A stretch of 64,000 bases of DNA from Cristatella mucedo (GCA_009760855.2 WPIO01000037.1:2737501-2801500), one strand, 5' to 3'. Counted from the first letter of the stretch, positions 1 to 10,230 are shown. Numbers and translations: made by a program. Notes: generated from the letters alone by a model not told the origin.

Positions 1-332
1 CACGGCAGTCGAATGCAATGGCTGAATATATTCAGCTATCAGTGACACATCGACCAGCAAATGGCTGGGCGATGCTCCGATAATCATTGCTAGTAAGATT
101 TCACTGCATTTAATGTGCATCAGCGTAATAGTAACCCTTTGTGTGCGTTTAATCTGGGGCAATGCATGAAAATTGACAGCAACCTTTCCGGCCAATTCCG
201 CATTCTGTCACAAGTCGACCAGAAATAGGCTAGGCGAATCTCCGGTTCTCTTCGTGTTATGCAGGGCACTGCGTTGAAAGTGTGCCCACGTAATTGTCAC
301 CCATTGTGTGCGCTTTCCATCTAGGTGGCGAT
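1..332. repeat. Diverged ~165-bp tandem repeat, two units
   Basis: Two landmarks recur at the same spacing: a CGACCAG-containing block near 52 and 216, and a TTGTGTGCG block near 139 and 305, so the period is about 165 bp. A GGCAATGCATG-like block lies between them. A diverged copy of the CGACCAG block recurs near 5034. No coding signal is visible. I read it as a decayed satellite-like repeat; the family is unknown. Confidence 0.55.
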
Positions 333-600
333 GGATGGCAATCGATGGCAATGCCACAGGCAAAAACAGCATTAGATCGCAAATTGAATAAAATAGCCCA
401 CTTAAAGCATTATTTTTTTTATTGCGCATAAAAAGTCATGGTCTGAAAAGTAGAAAATGAAATGCTTATACGTTGTTTAAGTTCAATTTGGGGGCCAATG
501 CAGGGCAATTGACAGCATGCGATGACACGTAAGGCCACTACTTAAGAAAGCATCACTAGACCAAGGGAAATTGGGGACATTTTGCCCAGGCATTCTTTAA
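333..600. other. No supported gene
   Basis: AT-rich sequence with a further weak GGCAATTGACAGCA-like match near 500 to the upstream repeat. The only open frame (208-429, minus) overlaps the repeat and has no recognisable domain. Confidence 0.5.
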
Positions 601-2225
601 TTGTTCCTATCATAGACAGTTGAACGAGTCATGGCGGACCCGCTGAACTCATTTATTGAAACTTCAAACCTCGCGAGTAAGTTTCAGCCTGGTTTCAGAG
701 CTAATCACTGCACAGAGCCAGCATCGCTTCGGATGTACAACGACCTACCAAGGAACGCAGACATGAGCAGAATATCTCTGCTTGTTTTGCTCGATCTTTC
801 TGCAGCTTTTGATACTATCGATCATTAAGTCCGTCTTGGACGCATCTCATCTTGCCTGAGCATTGTTGGCACTGCATCGCAAGAGTTCAGGTCTTCTCTC
901 AGTGGGAGACTCGAGAGTATTGAAGTAAATGGACGCAGATAATCAGAGGAACCTCTGAAATATGATGTACCTCCGGGCTCCGTGCTTGGTCCCGTTCTTC
1001 TCTTTTCATTGGTTAATACTCGCCCTCTTGCCGATGTGATTGCCAAGGACAATCTGGGCTTTAACTTCTATGCGATTGACACTCGCCTGCACCTTTGCTT
1101 TGATCCCTCCCTGCACTCCAGCGCGTCAAATTCTTTAAAATCTCTTGCTGCATGCATTGACGACATCCACACCTGAATGGCATCAAGTTTACCTAAATTG
1201 AGTGGTGATAAAACCAGCTCACTAGTTTTGGACAAGACAAGTGTGAGTCAGGAATTTAAAAAACGTTCAAACTAATTAACTAACGTTCAAACTTAACTAG
1301 CTAACTAAGTAGCTAACGAACTAACGTTTACAACTAGCGTTCAAAATCCGCTCTGCCAAAATATCTCCTGTTGAATCTGCACACAATATATGCATCCAGT
1401 TCCAAATTAATATTTCATTCTATGACATCAGCCACACATTCACGTCTGCCTACTTTCAGCTTCGTAACCTTGCTAAAATTTGGGATTGTTTAGACAGGGA
1501 TAATACATCCAGTTTGGTCCATGCATTTGTGACATCCCTTCCTGACTACTGTACCTCACTGCATGTTGGCCTGGCGGCCCGCTCACTCAAGCGATTACAG
1601 CTGGTGCGAAAATCTGCAGCTAGGCTTGCCTGTCGTGAGCGTCCCAGTTGCCACATCACACCACTTTTCGACGGCCTGCATTAGCCACCAGTCAAAGCGA
1701 CGCATCGAACTCAAGGTTTTGTCACTCACTTTCAAGTCCCTTCATTCTTTGGCTCCAGCGTAATTATCAGATAAGCTCCCCCACCAGGCTAAGCATAGTA
1801 CCATCCGCTTTTCGGAATCTCACTTTTAACCTATACCTCTAATGAACTTCAAATCCTTTGGAGACCGTGTCTTTAGTTCGTATGCTCCCAAAGCATGGAA
1901 CTCACTCCCGACTTACGTCACGAAATCTCCTAACATGACCACATTTATAAAGAAGCTAAAAGGCACATATTTATCGCAGCATTTAGTGGGTCCCTGTGAC
2001 TAGTCCTTTATGTGCTTATGCGTGCTGACACTGTGCATGCTGCCACTAACTACACTTGAATGCATGTCACCAATAAATATGTTATTCTTGTTGCTTATTG
2101 AGCATAATACAACTAAACCATTCGATCGCGCTTACTTTGAAGCAATTTTAAAGCACATTGAAAGAGGTTAAGCTCAATGAGGGTGCTATATCAAATGTAT
2201 TATAATTTTTATATTATAACGCACG
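601..2225 (+). mobile_element. LINE-A (CR1/L2-like), reverse transcriptase to 3' tail, decayed
   Basis: Broken non-LTR retrotransposon. Frame 631-828 ends in LVLLDLSAAFDTIDH, a reverse-transcriptase block typical of the CR1/L2/Jockey groups. A second block from about 961 reads VPPGSVLGPVLL and then FYAIDTRLHL, where active elements have Y/F-A-D-D, so a catalytic Asp is replaced by Ile. From about 1430 a clean frame runs through LRNLAKIWD and KSAARLACRERPSCHITPLF, the conserved C-terminal region. The 3' untranslated part carries the family's GTGCATGCTGCCACTAAC block and a degenerate tail. Several frameshifts and stops make it inactive. The tail is diverged from the consensus, so this is an older copy. 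Confidence 0.85.
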
Positions 2226-2925
2226 GTAAATCGACTAAATATTGGCTTTGCGTAATTTTAATTCTTGTTAAATTTAAAGTTTCATTTTGTTAAATGGTAA
2301 ACGATAAATTATCTAAACGTTTTCACGTTATTCGCCAGACATTAAACGGAAATCTGTAGCAATTGCCGGGCCGATACTACAATTCATCACTGGTCTATTA
2401 GCAAATAGCTCATCGTAGCACCCATTCACTTCACATATAAAATCCATTATGTTAGACGCATGCCCACATAATTCTAGTTCATTTGGAGTGTTTAATTGGA
2501 GGATGTCGCTCAGAAATCTATCGACAATAATGGCTCAATTGAAAGCAGCAACCGATCTTTGCAAATCGACCAAATCTGCTCACGGCGATGATCCGATTCT
2601 ACAAATGCCTGCAAATGAAAACTTTGTGTCACTTGTCTTTAATATAGTAGGGGGATTTTAATGAGTAAATTGTGTGTTGCTCTTTCAGAATCTGCAACTA
2701 ATTTATACTCAGCTCTTCGGGAATTTTTTAAATTTGCATATTTAATTTATAAAAATTAAACAGCAATACGGAAAACTTTAATAGTTTATTAACAAAATTA
2801 CTTAGGTTGCGTTCAATTTAAATGTCAGTCTTCCATAATTTAGTCAAATAATTTTAAACAGCCTCTTGCTCGAAATTCTGCGACGATCAGCAGCCTGTCA
2901 GAAGCTGTCACTATCAGGCACCAAA
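2226..2925. other. AT-rich stretch, no supported gene
   Basis: A 70-codon frame at 2449-2661 on the plus strand has no domain I recognise and no copy elsewhere in the window. I do not support it as a gene. Confidence 0.5.
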
Positions 2926-2929
2926 TGTG

Positions 2930-3014
2930 TCCTTTGCAGCAAATGTAAAGTGCCTGGAGATAGATTGAGTATTCTGAGGGCGCTAAATCAAATGAATTAT
3001 TATTATTATTGATC
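2930..3014 (+). mobile_element. LINE-A 3' tail only
   Basis: Contains GCAAATGTAAAGTGCCT, a short stem region, GAGGGCGCTAAATCAAATGA, then an ATT microsatellite. This is the 3' end of LINE-A seen in fuller copies at 14.5 and 26.5 kb. Confidence 0.8.
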
Positions 3015-3023
3015 TGGCCAGTC

Positions 3024-3724
3024 TTTTCATCGGTTATGAAGAGCGCACGTGCAACTACCCATAGACTTAAAAAAAGATATTTTATTTGTAGCCACCTTGA
3101 CGTCCAAGCAGAAGGGCACTGACCTTTAAATCGCCGGATATCAGACGCTGGGGTTGATCGTATTTGATTTTACAGATAGGTGTTCTTATGTTTTCGTATG
3201 AATTTTTCGTCCGTTAGAGAACGCTCAACCTGCGAACAGCTAAGTTTGTTTAGGTTGTGAATTAAAACTCCTTTTAAACTGCAGATAGCTGAATTGATAC
3301 AGAGTCTCTACTCAGTTGGATCATATCACTATTCCATTCGGACAACTAGGCCTTCAAAGTTGCAGACATAGACTAGCGAATCCTTCAAGGTGTCTATCCA
3401 GGATAATACTGTACCCGGCGCAAGAAAATTCCTCTCTTTTAATTTAGATCCAAAGAGATAAGCTGACTCTTTGCACAGGTCAAGGTCTCTCCCTAATCTA
3501 TCAAGAACAGATTGTGACATTAGTTTTAGTTTAGGTGTTGGAACACCAAAAGCACCATCGTTTTCACCAACGTCACTTTCACCCCAATTGCTGTCACTTA
3601 ATATACCATCAAGTGTATCAGGTGGAATAGGAACTCCCATCTCAACAAAGTGAGGTATGCGTCGCATCGCTGAGGTAGATTTAGATGTTAAATTGTATTC
3701 TTCTTCTTTTTGCTGAAGCCTCAC
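3024..3724 (-). pseudogene. Relic of an arthropod/cnidarian-type repetitive protein of unknown function
   Basis: The minus strand has a 131-codon open frame (3329-3724) with the block LDRLGRDLDLCKESAYLFGS followed by LKERNFLAPGTVLSW and LVYVCNFEGLV. Beyond its stop the homology continues through frame changes: YDPTE, SLKGVLIHN, and QRLISGDLKVSALLLG near 3130. From memory, this order matches an uncharacterised protein repeated many times in arthropod and cnidarian genomes (SRDL...KESAELLGSRL, APGT, CDLKVVALLLGLQ-type blocks). Two adjacent stops after VRME and later frameshifts show that it is dead. A second relic of the same protein is at 8845-9100. Function and element type are not known to me. 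A database search with the 131-residue frame would settle it. Confidence 0.6.
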
Positions 3725-4254
3725 ACATTAGTGCTGCAGAAATTGCAATCCGCAGCACAGTCATTATTTTCTCTATAAATCGTCGATAGTCCAAATGGCA
3801 TACCTTTGCTTTGACCTTTAAACTGTTGTCTCAACTTGAAAGCACACGGCTTGGACATTTCATGTTGTGCCCATATATCTCGATCTGATCGTCAAGTTTG
3901 GAGTTGAGCGTGATTGCACTGTTTGATGAATGGAGTAATCAGTATCAGCTGCTTTCTTGTCGAGAATCTCCGGCAGATGCAGCAAAATATGTGCGAAGAA
4001 TTCTTAAACTACGCTGGCATTGTAAATACGAAATGTTCGTTCGTTTAAACAACTATATCAACAGACAAAACGTTTAGTTGTTCTAAAGAAAATGAAACAC
4101 CATGTTTAGATCCTTAAGTGAGTGCAAAAAGAAACCTAATACAAGGCAATGTCATCACACGTAATGTGTACTGTTAAAGCACACCCGATCTTTGATAAAC
4201 AAATCTACCAAACCCGACGCGCCAAAGCAAAAGAAAAGGCACTGAAAATCTTCA
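3725..4254. other. No supported gene
   Basis: Ordinary AT-rich sequence; no coding, RNA or repeat signal that I can support. Confidence 0.4.
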
Positions 4255-4390
4255 TTTGTGATTTATATTTATCATTTATATTATCAATGATTTATTTATG
4301 TTATTTATTATTTATTTAATTTATTTATTATATATCTATTATTGTTATTGATGTTGTTGATTTATATTTATATTTATTTATCATTGGGAT
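4255..4390. repeat. TTTAT-rich low-complexity tract
   Basis: Imperfect repetition of TTTAT/TTATT words over about 135 bp, without a fixed period. Confidence 0.8.
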
Positions 4391-4479
4391 TTATATTTAA
4401 AAAATTGAGCAAATGCGAGACAACTGATATCATAAAGACTAGTGTTCTCATTGCATTTAAAATCTAATCGTGTTTTACG

Positions 4480-5080
4480 TAAGTAAGCATGATTGTAACG
4501 TAATTCTGTGCGGTCAATGTGAGGGCAATGCATGGCGACCAAAGGCAGTGTTCTGTGCGAATGCAGCAACAGATTACCAAACGAATACGAAGTCACGACC
4601 TGAAACTCCAATTCTCGAAGCGTATCTGTGTTTACTGCATTCTTAGAGTAAAAATTTCATTTATATGCCGTTTTGCACGTTCCTTGTCAGACAACGAACA
4701 TCATTGGAACGCAACAGTCGAAGTCAATAAAGCAATTCGCCAGGAATCGGCCTGAATTTGGCCGAGGGAGGCGTAACTATTCGTAGCTTATATTTTGAAT
4801 CGCGATTGAATCGCGTTTAAGGGAGCCCTGATAATTTTAATCCATTACAGTTCATTTTTGGGTAAGGGATGGCAATGTAAAGCAGTAAGACAAGGATACA
4901 ACTATCCCAATTAACTAAAGGTAATCCCTGCGTTTAAAGTGGGTTAATATGTAGTTATCTTAACGTATGCATCAAATACAGAGACAATGAGTAGCGATCG
5001 GCAGTGAGGCTAATAGTGCTATTCGTCAAGTATCGACCAGAAATTAGCTGGGCTATGCACCAATCCTCATTACATATAAA
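4480..5080. repeat. Scattered diverged copies of the 165-bp repeat
   Basis: GGCAATGCATGGCGA near 4527, a GGCAATGTAAAGCAG block near 4871, and TATCGACCAGAAATTAGCTG near 5031 match landmarks of the repeat at 1-332 in the same order, though more diverged. The open frames here on both strands have no recognisable domain. Confidence 0.4.
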
Positions 5081-5144
5081 GTTACGCTACAATACAAGTG
5101 AGTCCATACACAAGTAAATAATTTTGTCCGTTTAACTTCGTCAA

Positions 5145-6115
5145 CAAAAATAATAACATTACTAATACTTATGCAATTGTTATATAGCCCTCAAAAAATG
5201 TTATCTCTTTTCAGGAACTTTATATATGCTGCAAAGAAAGCATGGCCGATTGCTCAATATTAGCACACTTAATGACAAAAAGCATAAAATGGTCAGAGGT
5301 GACATGCAGAGGGTCAGCATTCACATATGGCTCGCGGAAGCATGATCAGTGTCAATACACAGAAGCTCACAAAGGTCGAATCACACGGACATAGTAAATG
5401 CTGTACCAAATAGGTGCATTTATAGCTTCTTTTAAATTGTCAAGTCAGCTGATATCGCTATGCCAGTAGGAAAGTTAGTTCCAGGCTTTGGGAGTATCCT
5501 TCAGGTAATAAGTAAGAGATTCTGGTCTCTGAGGCAGCTATACAAGTTTATTATTATTACTATTGTTACTATCACGATTATTATACGAGATAAATACCGG
5601 TCTCCGAAAGATTTGAGGTTCTATGAAAGGCCACTAAATGATTAGTTAGAATACGAAAAGCGGGTACTGATGCTTAGCATGGTTGGGGAGTAGGTCAGGT
5701 AGGTAAGCTGGGGCCAGAGAATAAATTGACCAAACTGCGTGTGACAGAACCTTAAAGTCGATGCTGTGCTTGACTGGGAGTGAGTGCCTGCCGGCGAGAA
5801 GTGGTGCGATGTAGCAACTGCAATGCTCACGACAGACTACCCTAGCTGCAGGGTTTTGCACCAACAGTAAGCGCCTGATTTCACATATCGGTAAGCTATC
5901 AAGCAGTGAGTTAGCAAGTCAAAACGGGATTTAGCCAATGCAAATACCAATTTATTTGTAGCATCGCTGTTTACGAAAGCCCGAATTTTAACAATGCCAT
6001 GTTGCTGAAAGTAAGCAGACTTGAATGTAGAACTGATGCGGCCACCTTACGAAAAGTCACTTTGAAGCAGAAGACCTAGAATACGTGCAGGTTTCGTAGT
6101 GATAGACGGCAGAGC
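5145..6115 (-). mobile_element. LINE-A 3' half, decayed
   Basis: Reading the minus strand, the element ends in AT-rich tail sequence near 5145-5215, has the GTGACATGCA...GGTCAGCAT block near 5301 (the complement of the family 3' region), and encodes the C-terminal region at 5642-5864 (NPAARVVCREHCSC). The homology continues to about 6110 with the part upstream of the C-terminal domain, as in the copy at 25.9-26.15 kb. Stops and frameshifts throughout. Part of 5940-6310 also resembles 10220-10530. Confidence 0.75.
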
Positions 6116-6156
6116 CAATTTGACACTTTTTTAATAAAAACTAAAACATCAGGTAC

Positions 6157-6222
6157 GACGAATATCGAATAATATAAATCGAATAATATATCGACGAATA
6201 TCGAATAATAAATATCGAACGA
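6157..6222. repeat. Short tandem repeat with GAATATCGAATAATA core
   Basis: The core GAATATCGAATAAT recurs three times with ATAAATC-like spacers. It lies between a minus-strand and a plus-strand LINE-A fragment. Confidence 0.75.
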
Positions 6223-6307
6223 GCGATACCCTAAGTCATTCTTACGTTCTTTTTCAAACCATAAGCTCTCGCTTAGCAAGCCGTACATCGGGTTCTCTGA
6301 GTTCACC

Positions 6308-6838
6308 GTGGTTTACTTGTCGCTCACCTTTAGATCACTTCATTCTTTGGCTTCAGACTATCTCTCAGATCTACTCCCCCACCTGGTCAAGCATCGTACC
6401 ATCCGCTTTTCGGAATCCTACAGTTTACCAATATCTCGTACAAATCTAAAGTATTTTGGAGACCGTGCATTTAGTTTGTATGCTCCTAAAGCCTGGAAAT
6501 CACGCTCGACTTGCATCAGAACATCCGCTGACTTTACCAAATTTAAAAAGAACTTAAAACACACACCTATTTAGGACAGCATTTAGTGGATCCCTGTGAT
6601 TCCTCCTTCAAGTGCTTACGAGAGCTGACACTGTGCATGCTGCCACTAACCTCACTTTCATGCTGACCTTGTGAATATCACCCCTAACGATGCTATTCAT
6701 GTTGTTTATCAAGCATGATGTTACTCATCATTCAATCTTATTTTCATTTGCAGCAAATGTAGAGCGCCTAGAAAGAGATTAAGTTCTCTGAGGAAACTTT
6801 ATCAAGTGCATAAAAATAATAATAATAATTATTATTAC
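6308..6838 (+). mobile_element. LINE-A C-terminus and complete 3' tail
   Basis: The frame 6308-6574 encodes LSLTFRSLHSLASDYLSDLL and ends near KFKKNLKHTPI, the C-terminal part of LINE-A. It is followed by the full 3' region: GTGCATGCTGCCACTAAC, CATGATGTTACT, GCAAATGTAGAGCGCCTAG, then AATAAT/ATTATT microsatellite. It is 5'-truncated, with an open frame only over this last part. Confidence 0.85.
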
Positions 6839-6839
6839 C

Positions 6840-7460
6840 ATAGTTCCTGCGTTCCTCACTTTCTACCGTCTTTCTCTCGTTATCACTACCTCTGCATCTC
6901 GGATGCTGTCTTTCGATCTGCCTATTTATCGCCTATTCGTTCGCCTATTTGTCTAAATAACTATCCGTCTTGGGTATCTAATAACCTTGTCTAAAAACTC
7001 AGGGCATGTATCTTTTCGGTTTCTTGTCCTACCCTCTTTCTCCCTAATCTTGCATTCAATCTACAACATCTAACCCTCTTTCCACAAATTTTGTTGATTT
7101 GTTCACAGGATGTTACTAAATGATCGCGGCCAGGTGATGGTGTCGTAGCAAATTCCCACGCTGAGAGTGCACTATCTGCCCCAGCAGATACATCCTATGA
7201 TGAAATAGCGATGGAATAGCAGGAAGCAGACGATCGTTCACCGTCAGCACGACTCCTTATTGTGCTGGCATGCGATCCTTAGATGGAAAAGGGGCACGCG
7301 GTTCGTCTGCTTAGCTTGACTGTGTAGGTAGAATCGTGAGACCACCGTCCTGCATTCGTGCAGCTGCAAGCAACTGCACGAATGCAGGACCTACGCAGCT
7401 GGGATGAGCGTGGAGCCAAGGCTTGGGTTTTTCCTATCTTTCCCTGGAACATCCGCAATG
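6840..7460. repeat. Old duplicated segment (partner near 12.04-12.78 kb)
   Basis: From about 7195 the block AATAGCAGGAAGC, CGTCAGCACGACTCCTTATT, GTGCTGGCATGCGATCC and AGCTTGACTGTGTAGGTAG matches 12545-12690 in the same order and strand. The preceding CT-rich part also resembles 12.2-12.4 kb. No gene function is visible. The duplication appears to extend to 8.64 kb. Confidence 0.7.
7348..7389. repeat. Perfect 16-bp inverted repeat (hairpin)
   Basis: TCCTGCATTCGTGCAG is followed after 10 bases by its exact complement CTGCACGAATGCAGGA. The duplicate near 12.69-12.73 kb keeps only part of one arm, so the perfect palindrome is specific to this copy. Confidence 0.8.
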
Positions 7461-7734
7461 CCAAGACTAATAAAGTCGCTAAGTAGGCTTAAGGGTGGCT
7501 AAGGGTGGCTCCGGACTGCTAGCAGGAAGTATCTCAGCCTCATTCATCTGTATTGTCCTGCTCAGAGATGTCGGCGAACTAAAAAGGAATGACAGAGAGC
7601 GAGTGGCTGTCATCCTCGCTTCAAGGGCATCCGCTAAAAGGCCTCGCCAAAACAGTACATTGAAAATAGCTAAGCAGCAAGTCAAATGATTTGTGAAATC
7701 CCGTCTACTCTGCAGTATCTCACTACTTGCAAGA

Positions 7735-8110
7735 CGTTTGGCCAGTGCTCAGACAGATTCCTGCAGCTGTGGTGCATGACACTTCAGCCAGGCTCGTTTT
7801 TTTGGCGACAGTGGCAACTGCTATTGCCCCACTACTTCTCATCGACCTGCATTGACTAGGCATCAAGCAGCTACAAGCCATTTCGCAGGTCTACCGCTCA
7901 CTTTTAAATATCTCTATTCCCTTACTGCGCCTATCCTACCCAAAAAGCTTGAAAATAAGGCTCTCTATCCTATTGTACAACCTGCTGGTGTCACTGAACT
8001 AGTTTCGCAATACCTCTAACCAAACTCAAATAATGAACGCACTCTGCCTTCAGCCGGTTGACTTTGAAATTCTAGAGCTCATTCCTGACTGACTTTACGG
8101 CATCGCCCGG
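7735..8110 (+). mobile_element. LINE-A C-terminal region, highly decayed
   Basis: A conceptual plus-strand reading across frameshifts gives SARLVF, GDSGNCYCPTTSHRPALTRH, LPLTFKYLYSLTAPILPKKL, which follow the order of the LINE-A C-terminus (AARLVCRE, LLADLHWLP, LTFRSLHSLAPAYLSDLL). It is more diverged than any other copy here. It may be a relative rather than LINE-A itself. Confidence 0.55.
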
Positions 8111-8334
8111 CTTACGTGATAGAAGAAGGTAGATGTCCACATGACCCACACAGGTACGATTGTGACAGATGCCCTTTACGCTTTTTGCGTGCCAAGCAGT
8201 GGATGACATCACTACGCCATCGACAAGCTTCCTTTTCTGTATATGTGCCGTACCTAATCAGTGTTTCGGCTCGCTTAGGGTGCCGTAAATATTTCCTAAC
8301 GTTGATTTATTTTCATATTAATTATCTCGATTAG
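8111..8334 (+). other. Unassigned open frame with Cys/His spacing
   Basis: A 72-codon frame starts at 8116 and reads CPHDPHRYDCDRCPLRF near residues 7-23. The clustered Cys and His suggest a zinc-binding piece, but there is no second motif, no copy at the duplicate locus and no splice context. I do not call it a gene. Confidence 0.2.
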
Positions 8335-8351
8335 GATTATTTGCATGTTAC

Positions 8352-8640
8352 CTACAAGTGCGTTTCAGGTTTGCCGGATGAATGGGACTCTGTTGCCCTA
8401 CTAGTTATTTTGCAAATGGCCTTTAGAGGCAGGCCTTGCGAACTTGAAAATCCACTATGAAGGAGACACGAAGCTGTACGAAGCACCGATTTTGATTCCT
8501 TAATAGAGAAACTACTGAGCGTTGCGTTTAACAGCATCATGCCACTCGTTAGACAAGCGGGTGTTCTTGAGAATAGCTTGTCAAGGTCCAAGGCAACCGC
8601 ACGGCAGTCGACTTCCAATCAAAAGAAAGGAGAGCAGCGA
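8352..8640 (+). pseudogene. Relic exon of unknown protein (partner at 13145-13350)
   Basis: A TTTCAG acceptor-like site is followed by a frame reading LPDEWDSVALLVILQMAFRG, then a stop. In a shifted frame YEGDTKLYEAPILIP follows. The copy at 13145 reads LDSVASFVVLQMTFKG and HYE-stop-DTKLLESPNLIPYY. The two agree at amino-acid level across shared words, which suggests descent from one coding exon, but both are broken. I do not recognise the protein. Confidence 0.4.
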
Positions 8641-8844
8641 GAAACTTTGAGGAAATGTTACATGTATTTACTTAAAGATATCCGACTTGGCTCTGAGTAG
8701 TAAATAAAAAATTAACCTAGCTTTTTATTAGTCGAAACTGTGAAGGTAAGGGCGGAGGTAGCAGCACTTTCCTGCGGTCGACAACAGCAACCTCTCGGAC
8801 GCTGTCATTAGAAGGCGAAATAATGCGCTCGCTCTGGCCAGTCT

Positions 8845-9100
8845 TTTAATCGGTTATGAAGGGCACATGCTCGAATGCCCCAAAGACTTAAAGGCACAGA
8901 TATTTTAGGTGCAGCCACGTTTAAGTTAGAGCAGAAGGGCAAAGACCTTTTAATCGCTGCATATCAGTCGCTGGGCTTGATCGTCTTTGATTTTACCGAC
9001 AAGCGTGTTTCTAAGTTTCCGTATGACGTTTTCATCTATCCCAGAATGCCCAACCCGCAAAGAGGAATATTTGTTTCCATTTTAAAGTACAACTCTTGAA
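8845..9100 (-). pseudogene. Second relic of the arthropod/cnidarian-type repetitive protein
   Basis: Read on the minus strand with a stop or two, it gives HSGIDENVIRKLRNTLVGK, then AQRLICSD-stop-KVFALLL-stop-LKRGCT. The ICSDLKVFALLL block aligns with ISGDLKVSALLLG of the relic at 3024-3724, and the nucleotide sequence of the two loci is visibly similar (shared CTGGCCAGTCTTTT and AGCAGAAGGGCA blocks). The plus-strand frame at 8875-9099 is the antisense of this and not a gene. Confidence 0.55.
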
Positions 9101-9103
9101 GTA

Positions 9104-9248
9104 TGAACATTGAGGCCGATGCTGTGCTTGACTGGGAGCCAGTGCCCGTCGACGAGAAGAGGTGCAATGTGGCAACTGCGACGCTTAGGTAACACTACCC
9201 TAGCTGCAGAGTTTTATACCTACTGTAAGCGCGTGACTCCAAGTGCCG
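9104..9248 (-). mobile_element. LINE-A internal fragment
   Basis: GATGCTGTGCTTGACTGGGA, a block of the complementary LINE-A C-terminal coding sequence, is followed by AACTGCGACGCTTAGG and CTAGCTGCAGAGTTTT, which match 5760-5860. It ends exactly where the U2-like sequence begins. Confidence 0.75.
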
Positions 9249-9310
9249 GTGTCGCTTCTCGGCCTTATGGCTAAGATCAAAGTGTAGTATCTGTTCTTAT
9301 CAGCTTAACC
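9249..9310 (+). ncRNA. U2: U2 snRNA 5' domain (probably a truncated or chimeric copy)
   Basis: The first ~60 bases carry the hallmark 5' part of U2 spliceosomal RNA: TCGCTTCTCGGCC, GGCTAAGATCAAA, and GTAGTATCTGTTCTTATCAG, which includes the branch-point recognition sequence. Two differences from the usual sequence are visible (TTATGGC for TTTTGGC and one extra A before GTGTAG). After TATCAGCTTAAC the match becomes weak. The next ~60 bases have a possible stem with GTCC/GGAC and a T-rich GTTTTTCGG that faintly resembles the Sm-site region, but stem-loops III and IV are not evident. I see no snRNA promoter element upstream, where a LINE fragment ends. It is most likely a retro-copied or chimeric pseudogene. 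A divergent functional U2 is less likely. Confidence 0.7.
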
Positions 9311-9780
9311 TGGTCGGACGTGTCCTGCGGAGCTCCTCGCGCGAGTCGGACAAATCGGCGTTTTTCGGATTTAATTCCACCCATCCACTTATTCTTTCCT
9401 GATATTCGTGAGTATAAACCTTATTGTAACATTTTAGCGTTTGTAGTTTTTAGTTAGGGCCCCTAGTTAGGGATATTTTTGTGTTTGAAGGGCCCCGGCC
9501 TTAGGCCGCCCCTCAGGCAGGACCGGAAGTCGTCGCCGGGCCGGAGGAATTTCCTTCAGCACGCCCGAGCCGTTGTCTGTTCCCACTCATAGTTAGTGCT
9601 TTTGTAATCTACGTGCGACAGCGCACATTTTAGTGGTCTTGTTGTTAGAGAACGACTTTGGGCTCGCCCGTTATTAGCATTTGCTTGCTTGCTTATTAGG
9701 CTGCCAAGGAGTTAGGTTGCCAGCAATGCATGTACCAATTTATATGAAGGCTTGTGCTCGGTGGTTGCTTTTGCTGCTAC
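9311..9780 (+). other. GC-richer segment fused to the U2-like head, unassigned
   Basis: About 470 bases, richer in G+C than the surroundings (for example AAGGGCCCCGGCCTTAGGCC near 9488 and CGTCGCCGGGCCGGAGG near 9530). It holds no open frame I support and ends where an ATAATG-repeat LINE-type tail starts. It could be the body of a U2-headed SINE or the leader of a retrotransposon. No other copy is in the window. Confidence 0.35.
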
Positions 9781-9880
9781 GGATAATAATGATAATAATG
9801 ATTCATTTGCATAGCGCCTTCGGCGAACTTCAGCTCGTTCTCGGCACTTAACATATGCTGTGCAGGAATAAAGCGTATCA
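9781..9880 (-). mobile_element. LINE or SINE 3' tail, reverse orientation
   Basis: GATAATAATGATAATAATGA followed by TTTGCATAGCGCC is the complement of a tail of the GGCGCTATGCAAATGA-plus-trinucleotide type, as in LINE-A relatives and in the SINE at 11.7 kb. Confidence 0.65.
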
Positions 9881-10230
9881 AATTTCAAATCCTTTCGTGT
9901 CCTTGCCTTTAGTTCGTATGCTCCTAAAGCCTGGAAATCACTCCCGACTTGCGTAACGACATCTCCTGACTTGTCCACAGTTATAAAATAAACTAAAAAC
10001 GCATTTGCATATCGTAGCACTTCGCGCGTCCCCGCGATTCACCCTCTGTGCTTACGCGTGCTGATACTCGCATGCCGACACTGTTCAGGTTACCCCTAAT
10101 CTTGTTATTACTGTCGTTTATTGAGCTTCCACTTCGATAGCGCTTCCTTTCCAATAAATATGAAGTGCTGGGAAAAAATACTGACGTGTTGAGGGCATTA
10201 TATCAAATTTAATGTAATTATTATTATGTC
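9881..10230 (+). mobile_element. LINE-A 3' end, decayed
   Basis: AATCCTTTCGTGTCCTTGCC, GTTCGTATGCTCCTAAAGCC and ACTCCCGACTTGCG match the LINE-A C-terminal coding sequence (SFGDRAF, SYAPKAWNSLPTC). It is followed by the 3' region and an AATTATTATTATG tail. It is 5'-truncated and lacks an intact frame. Confidence 0.8.
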
